A stretch of 64,000 nt of DNA, from contig NZ_WHOD01000049.1 of NCBI RefSeq assembly GCF_013141765.1, positions 1-64,000 on the forward strand. Direction: 5' to 3'. The notes beneath the pieces are model-generated. The model did no database searches, was not told the origin of the DNA, and was given only the letters and a program-made list of their open reading frames with translations. Position numbers and translations under genes: made by a program. Every line of letters starts with the position of its first letter. Position 1 is the stretch's first letter. Of this stretch, positions 60,251 to 64,000 are shown piece by piece. Origin of the DNA: Paenibacillus foliorum. Lineage in GTDB: Bacteria > Bacillota > Bacilli > Paenibacillales > NBRC-103111.

Positions 60251-61063
60251 ATGTCGATCATCATTACAGGCGCCAACGGTAAATTAGGCACCTTAATCAT
60301 TAAGCACCTTTTGGAGAAAGTCCCTGCCAACCAAATCATTGCTTGTGTCCGTCACCCAGAGAAAGCATTTGAATATCTCGCGCGAGGTATCGAAGTGCGT
60401 TATTGTGATTATGATCAGCCTGAATCCCTTGCTGAAGCCTTTGTCGGAGCCTCCAAGCTGTTACTCATTTCAAGTTCTAACAACAATGATACGATTCGCG
60501 TCCGTCAGCACGCTCATGTAATAGAGGCAGCGAAGAAAGCAAAGGTTGAACATATCCTTTTCACTAGTTTTGCTTTTTTGGGGATGGGCAATATATCGCC
60601 TTCTCATCTATATTTGGCTACAGAGCATGCCATTCTTACGTCCGGTATTCCTTATACTTTTCTTCGTAACGCTTTATATACCGACTTTGTCGGAGTTCTT
60701 GGTTTGAATGAGGCTATAACCAAAGGCGAACTGGTCACGTATCCAGGAAATTGGTTGTTTAATACGGTAACGCGAAATGATCTCGCCTCAGGTATCGCAG
60801 CAGTACTTTCCTCACCAGATCATACCAACAAAACATACGAGCTTACCGCGCCGCGTTCATGGAGCTTTGAGGAACTAGCAATGATTCTGTCAGAGCTCGC
60901 AGGTAAGCCCGTTTCTTACCGTCAGGATCCACAAGTCCAAAACTGGATCTATGGGTTTCTAAACAAGATTGATACTTCCTCCACCGCCCTGGATTTGGAA
61001 ATACTAATTGGCGGACCTGTTGCTACGCTGAAGGAAAGTATCCGACCATTTATCACACCTTAA
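60251..61063 (+). CDS. NmrA-like NAD(P)-binding oxidoreductase (SDR atypical)
   Basis: The 270-residue protein has an N-terminal Rossmann motif, TGANGKLGTLIIKHLL, and a SDR a5/a7-type body: ARGIEVRYCDYDQPESLAEAF, LLLISSSNNND and HILFTSFAFLGMG. YTFLRNALYTDFVGVLGL follows. It is close to the quinone oxidoreductase QOR2 / YtfG group, which reduce quinones with NADPH. The start follows AAAGGA. It is co-located with the MarR gene and shares its operator, so it probably responds to quinones or related electrophiles. Confidence 0.88.
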   Translation: MSIIITGANGKLGTLIIKHLLEKVPANQIIACVRHPEKAFEYLARGIEVRYCDYDQPESLAEAFVGASKLLLISSSNNNDTIRVRQHAHVIEAAKKAKVEHILFTSFAFLGMGNISPSHLYLATEHAILTSGIPYTFLRNALYTDFVGVLGLNEAITKGELVTYPGNWLFNTVTRNDLASGIAAVLSSPDHTNKTYELTAPRSWSFEELAMILSELAGKPVSYRQDPQVQNWIYGFLNKIDTSSTALDLEILIGGPVATLKESIRPFITP

Positions 61064-61105
61064 ATCATTAGCATTGGTATCATTGCTATATTTAGATTAC
61101 CGTGA

Positions 61106-61489
61106 TTAGACCTGACCGAGCTGTATGAGGTTACCGCATGTGTCATTAAATACTGCGACGGTCACAGGTCCCATTTTTGTTGGCTCCATAGTAAACACGA
61201 CCCCCAACTTTTTCATTCTTTCGTATTCAAATTGAATATCCTCAACAGCAAAGGACGCTGCAGCTATTCCTTGCTCAAAAATAGCCTTTTGGAATGTCTT
61301 GGAGGCTGGATTGTTGTTCGGCTCAAGAAGTAACTGAATATCGCTAGGCCCTTCAGGAGAGACAACGGTCAACCATTTGAATTCCCCTACCGGCATGTCC
61401 ATTTTTTTCACAAAGCCCAAAACCTCTGTATAAAATTTAAGGGCTTTGTCTTGATCCTCTACAAATACACTGGTTAGATTAATCTTCAT
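61106..61489 (-). CDS. VOC family (glyoxalase-like) protein
   Basis: The 127-residue protein has two beta-alpha-beta-beta-beta modules, as in the vicinal oxygen chelate fold: INLTSVFVEDQDKALKFYTEVLGFVKK at the start and EQGIAAASFAVEDIQFEYERMKKLGVVF in the middle. It ends FNDTCGNLIQLGQV. Metal ligands are likely Glu and other acidic residues; a specific activity such as fosfomycin resistance or glyoxalase I cannot be assigned. The start follows GGAGGA. Confidence 0.88.
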   Translation of the reverse strand: MKINLTSVFVEDQDKALKFYTEVLGFVKKMDMPVGEFKWLTVVSPEGPSDIQLLLEPNNNPASKTFQKAIFEQGIAAASFAVEDIQFEYERMKKLGVVFTMEPTKMGPVTVAVFNDTCGNLIQLGQV

Positions 61490-61546
61490 ACTAATCCTCC
61501 GTCTAGATTAATTTTCATATACTTAAGAAATATCATTTGACAATGT

Positions 61547-63769
61547 TTAAAGTTTAATCCGCTGAAGTCTTAGGGCATTTACTACCACAGACACGGAGCT
61601 AAGAGCCATGGCCGCACCTGCGAGCCAAGGAGCCAGAAAGCCAAGGGCTGCAATAGGAATACCAATCACATTATAAGCAAGAGCCCAAAACAGATTCTGC
61701 TTAATATTAGCCATTGTCTTTTTACTCATAAATATAGCATCAGGAATACTATTCAGATCCCCCCGCATTAAGGTTACATCCGCTGCCTCCATGGCTACAT
61801 CTGTGCCAGTTCCCACGGCCATCCCGATATCTGCAGTTGCCAGTGCAGGAGCATCGTTAATACCATCCCCTACCATGGCCACTCTTTTCCCGATTGCCTG
61901 AAGCTTTTTAACCTCATCAGCTTTGCCTTCCGGCAATACCTCGGCGAATACATGGTCAATACCCGCCTGAGCGGCGATCGCTTTGGCTGTTCGCTCATTA
62001 TCCCCTGTGATCATAATGACTTCAATTCCGAGATTTTTCAGACGCGCCACCGCTTCTTTGGAAGTATCCTTGATCGTATCGGCAACAGCAACCATTCCTG
62101 CATATACTCCATCGACCGCGACCAGCATAGATGTTTTGCCGGATTCCTCCAAGCGGTTCATTGTGTCAAAAGCACCCTCTGCATTTACTTCATATTTGGC
62201 CATTAACTTTCTTGTACCAACCAGCAGTTCCTTGCCTTCAACTACTGCACGTATACCAAAGCCTGGAATAGCCTCAAACTGTTCCGTTTCCGGAAGGTCG
62301 ATTCCTCTTTGTTTAATCCCATTAACAATAGCCTCAGCTAATGGATGTTCCGAATTTTTCTCAGCCGCACCAACTAAGCGAAGGAAGCTATTTTCACTTA
62401 TTCCTCCAGCTGCCATAATGTCTGTAAGCTCAGGCTTTCCGTTGGTGACCGTACCTGTTTTATCTAAAATAATAGCATTTATACGATGGGTAGCCTCCAG
62501 ATGCTCTCCACCTTTAAACAGAATACCTAGTTCAGCAGCACGCCCCGATCCCGCCATAATGGACGTAGGAGTGGCAAGCCCTAGCGCACAAGGACAAGCA
62601 ATAACCAGAACCGCAATCGCCTTTTCTAATGCACTTGAAAAGCTGCCGGGCTCCACACCAAAATACCAGACAAGGAAGGTCAATATAGCAATCCCGACCA
62701 CTATAGGAACAAAAATACCAGAAATGGCATCCGCTACTCTCTGAATCGGGGCTTTCGAGCCTTGAGCTTCCTCTACCACTTTAATGATTTGGGCAAGAGC
62801 TGTTTCTTTGCCTACTTTCGTAGCTTCTATTTTAAGCATCCCATTTTTGTTGATGGTAGCTCCAATAACTGGATCACCAGCTCGCTTATCCACCGGGATA
62901 CTTTCTCCAGTAAGCATCGATTCATCAACCGACGAAGCTCCTTGAATAACTGTACCATCCACCGGGATTTTCTCTCCGGGTTTAACTACAACCACATCTT
63001 TTACTCCTACTTCTTCTATGGATACACTGATCTCATTGCCATCGCGAATAACTGTGGCTGTTTTCGCCTGAAGTCCCATAAGTGTTTTAATAGCCTCTGA
63101 GGTTCTGCCTTTGGCCAGTATCTCAAACAGCTTTCCAAGTAGAATCAGTGTAATCAGAACGGCACTTGTTTCATAATATAAAGCCACTTCATGATGCCCA
63201 TGACTGTTAAGTGATTGTAGCGTTTGGTACAAGCTATAGAAGTAAGCTGCGGAGGTTCCCAAGGCAACCAAGACATCCATATTCGCGCTGCCGTTCCGAA
63301 GTGCTTTATAAGCACCTACATAGAACTGACTTCCAATTATGAATTGGACAGGGGTAGCTAGAGCTAATTGGAACCACGGGTTCATGAACAAATCAGGCAA
63401 CCATATAAACGAAGTAAACGAAAAGTGGCTCACCATAGCCCAGAGCAGAGGCAACGATAGGATCGCTGAAGTAATCAGTTTGATTTTATGGTTTCTAAGC
63501 TCTTTTTCCTTATGATTGCCGGTCTCTTGTTGTTCCTGTTGCACGGTTCCATATCCCAAGGCCTCGATCTTTTTCTTCATCTGCTCCAGGTTCGCTTTAG
63601 TTGGATCGAATGAAACAGAAGCTTGCTCCAAAGCAAAATTGACGTTAGCGCCAGACACGCCTTCCATCTTATTCAATCCTTTTTCAATACGGTTGGCACA
63701 CGCGGCGCATGTCATTCCGGTAATTTGCAGTGTCGTTTGTTGTTGTTCTAATACTTGCTGCTTCTCCAT
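61547..63769 (-). CDS. copA: copper-exporting P1B-type ATPase
   Basis: The 740-residue protein has one N-terminal heavy-metal-associated domain ([16 protein letters not shown], CxxC at about 20-23). Membrane helices A and B and the usual six further helices follow. The metal-binding motif is [15 protein letters not shown] (CPC), the phosphorylation site is DKTGTVTNG, the HP motif is SEHPLAEAI, and the hinge is [24 protein letters not shown]. Helices 7-8 end [15 protein letters not shown]. The conserved SSxSVVxNALRL supports Cu+ specificity. The start follows AGGAGG. A CsoR-like operator lies between it and copZ. Confidence 0.96.
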   Translation of the reverse strand: MEKQQVLEQQQTTLQITGMTCAACANRIEKGLNKMEGVSGANVNFALEQASVSFDPTKANLEQMKKKIEALGYGTVQQEQQETGNHKEKELRNHKIKLITSAILSLPLLWAMVSHFSFTSFIWLPDLFMNPWFQLALATPVQFIIGSQFYVGAYKALRNGSANMDVLVALGTSAAYFYSLYQTLQSLNSHGHHEVALYYETSAVLITLILLGKLFEILAKGRTSEAIKTLMGLQAKTATVIRDGNEISVSIEEVGVKDVVVVKPGEKIPVDGTVIQGASSVDESMLTGESIPVDKRAGDPVIGATINKNGMLKIEATKVGKETALAQIIKVVEEAQGSKAPIQRVADAISGIFVPIVVGIAILTFLVWYFGVEPGSFSSALEKAIAVLVIACPCALGLATPTSIMAGSGRAAELGILFKGGEHLEATHRINAIILDKTGTVTNGKPELTDIMAAGGISENSFLRLVGAAEKNSEHPLAEAIVNGIKQRGIDLPETEQFEAIPGFGIRAVVEGKELLVGTRKLMAKYEVNAEGAFDTMNRLEESGKTSMLVAVDGVYAGMVAVADTIKDTSKEAVARLKNLGIEVIMITGDNERTAKAIAAQAGIDHVFAEVLPEGKADEVKKLQAIGKRVAMVGDGINDAPALATADIGMAVGTGTDVAMEAADVTLMRGDLNSIPDAIFMSKKTMANIKQNLFWALAYNVIGIPIAALGFLAPWLAGAAMALSSVSVVVNALRLQRIKL

Positions 63770-63783
63770 CGTTCATCCTCCTA

Positions 63784-63800
63784 ATACCTACGGGGGGTAT
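63784..63800. promoter_or_regulatory. CsoR-like operator upstream of copA
   Basis: ATACCTACGGGGGGTAT has ATACC and GGTAT arms around 7 bp, rich in G/C, as in known CsoR operators (TACCC-N-GGGTA type). It lies in the 91-bp gap between copZ and copA, close to the copA ribosome binding site. Confidence 0.6.
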
Positions 63801-63860
63801 ATTTTTCTTAAAAAAATATAGCTAGCACAACGATTCGGTGGAACGCTGTGCTCTTTTATC

Positions 63861-64000
63861 TTAAACTACATCGTAGCCTTGTTCCTCGATCGTCTCTTTG
63901 ATAGCCTCTAATGTAAGCTTGCCTTCATCGAATTGAACCTGTACGGTTTTAGTTGAAAGCTCCACTTGTCCCTTAGCTCCAATGTTCTTGAGCGCACTTT
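63861..64000 (-). CDS. copZ: copper chaperone CopZ, 3' end only
   Basis: The last 46 codons are in the window: ALKNIGAKGQVELSTKTVQV, FDEGKLTLEAIKETIEEQGY and a terminal DVV before the stop at 63861-63863. This is the C-terminal part of a heavy-metal-associated domain protein. The conserved CxxC site would lie upstream and is beyond the window. Its position before copA on the same strand supports the identification as the copper chaperone that delivers Cu+ to CopA. Confidence 0.85.
   Translation of the reverse strand, partial: SALKNIGAKGQVELSTKTVQVQFDEGKLTLEAIKETIEEQGYDVV

Noticed and set aside
61983..62744. 253-codon open frame antisense to copA
   Set aside because: copA has all P-type ATPase motifs in the minus frame; the plus frame product is unrecognisable and has no ribosome binding site.
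1..64000. CRISPR array, tRNA genes, IS elements, prophage genes
   Set aside because: I looked for regularly spaced repeats, tRNA-like arms, transposase motifs and phage structural genes and saw none.

Overview
The window looks like a chromosomal segment of an endospore-forming, low-to-mid GC Firmicute. A Paenibacillus-like member of the Paenibacillaceae is the best guess. This is inferred from family content: a Spo0E-like phosphatase, a YneF (UPF0154) protein, a bacilliredoxin, SafE-free small spore-type ORFs, an S-layer (SLH) surface protein, ammonia-dependent NadE, AraC and SARP-like regulators, and the strong AGGAGG-type ribosome binding sites before most genes. Nothing marks it as a plasmid, prophage or CRISPR locus. 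I see no tRNA, no transposase and no CRISPR array. The left edge appears to be the promoter and leader of an rRNA operon whose genes lie outside the window.

Layout. 1-6.4 kb (minus strand): rRNA-type leader, inositol monophosphatase, fabI, uvsE, a small conserved protein, ddl and an Amidase_6 protein. 6.5-9.4 kb: acnA on the plus strand. 9.4-11.8 kb (minus): a Spo0E-like phosphatase behind an unusual secreted Pro/Val-repeat protein. 12-14.1 kb: an IclR regulator and a membrane-anchored alpha/beta hydrolase. 14.2-21.5 kb (minus): a catabolic island, read in the order dhaK-dhaL-lacI-dapA-like-tctB-tctA-tctC. Four near-identical palindromic LacI-type operators lie in front of dhaK and dapA. 21.7-27.4 kb (minus): folE, yneF, HD-GYP, ogt, queG, lepB, a DUF402 phosphatase and a GNAT protein, several of them overlapping. 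27.7-33.9 kb (mostly plus): a small unknown gene, sodA, an HD-GYP gene broken by an amber codon, a Crp/Fnr regulator, mutY (minus), AraC, a membrane protein and a cytochrome c lipoprotein. 34-37.4 kb (minus): GGDEF-EAL, HD-GYP and acpS. 37.5-44.2 kb: a 1681-residue SLH surface protein, divergent from an orphan response regulator with a BTAD domain. 44.7-48 kb (minus): nadE, bacilliredoxin, a DUF3905-like protein, a 43-residue ORF and a polysaccharide deacetylase. 48.2-53.4 kb: an HI0933-type flavoprotein, then an Fbp-type ABC importer (minus). 53.6-56.4 kb (minus): a secreted protein made of four 64-residue repeats, a CDF cation exporter and an acidic unknown. 56.6-64 kb: a DUF4870-like membrane protein, a DRE-TIM aldolase, a CDGSH protein, GNAT, a small ORF, a MarR-NmrA pair with twin operators, a VOC protein, copA and the 3' end of copZ.

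How they work together. Most genes are housekeeping: cell wall, fatty acid synthesis, TCA, DNA repair and queuosine/folate. Three themes stand out. First, the dhaKL-lacI-dapA-tctBAC island looks like a complete uptake, cleavage and phosphorylation route for an organic acid, under a local LacI repressor. Its substrate is not recognisable. Second, there are four c-di-GMP genes (three HD-GYP, one of them broken, and one GGDEF-EAL) within 14 kb. Third, there are several surface or secreted repeat proteins: Pro/Val repeats, 64-residue repeats and the SLH giant. Palindromes give testable regulatory links: IclR with acnA, LacI with dhaK/dapA, MarR with the NmrA gene, and a CsoR-like site before copA.
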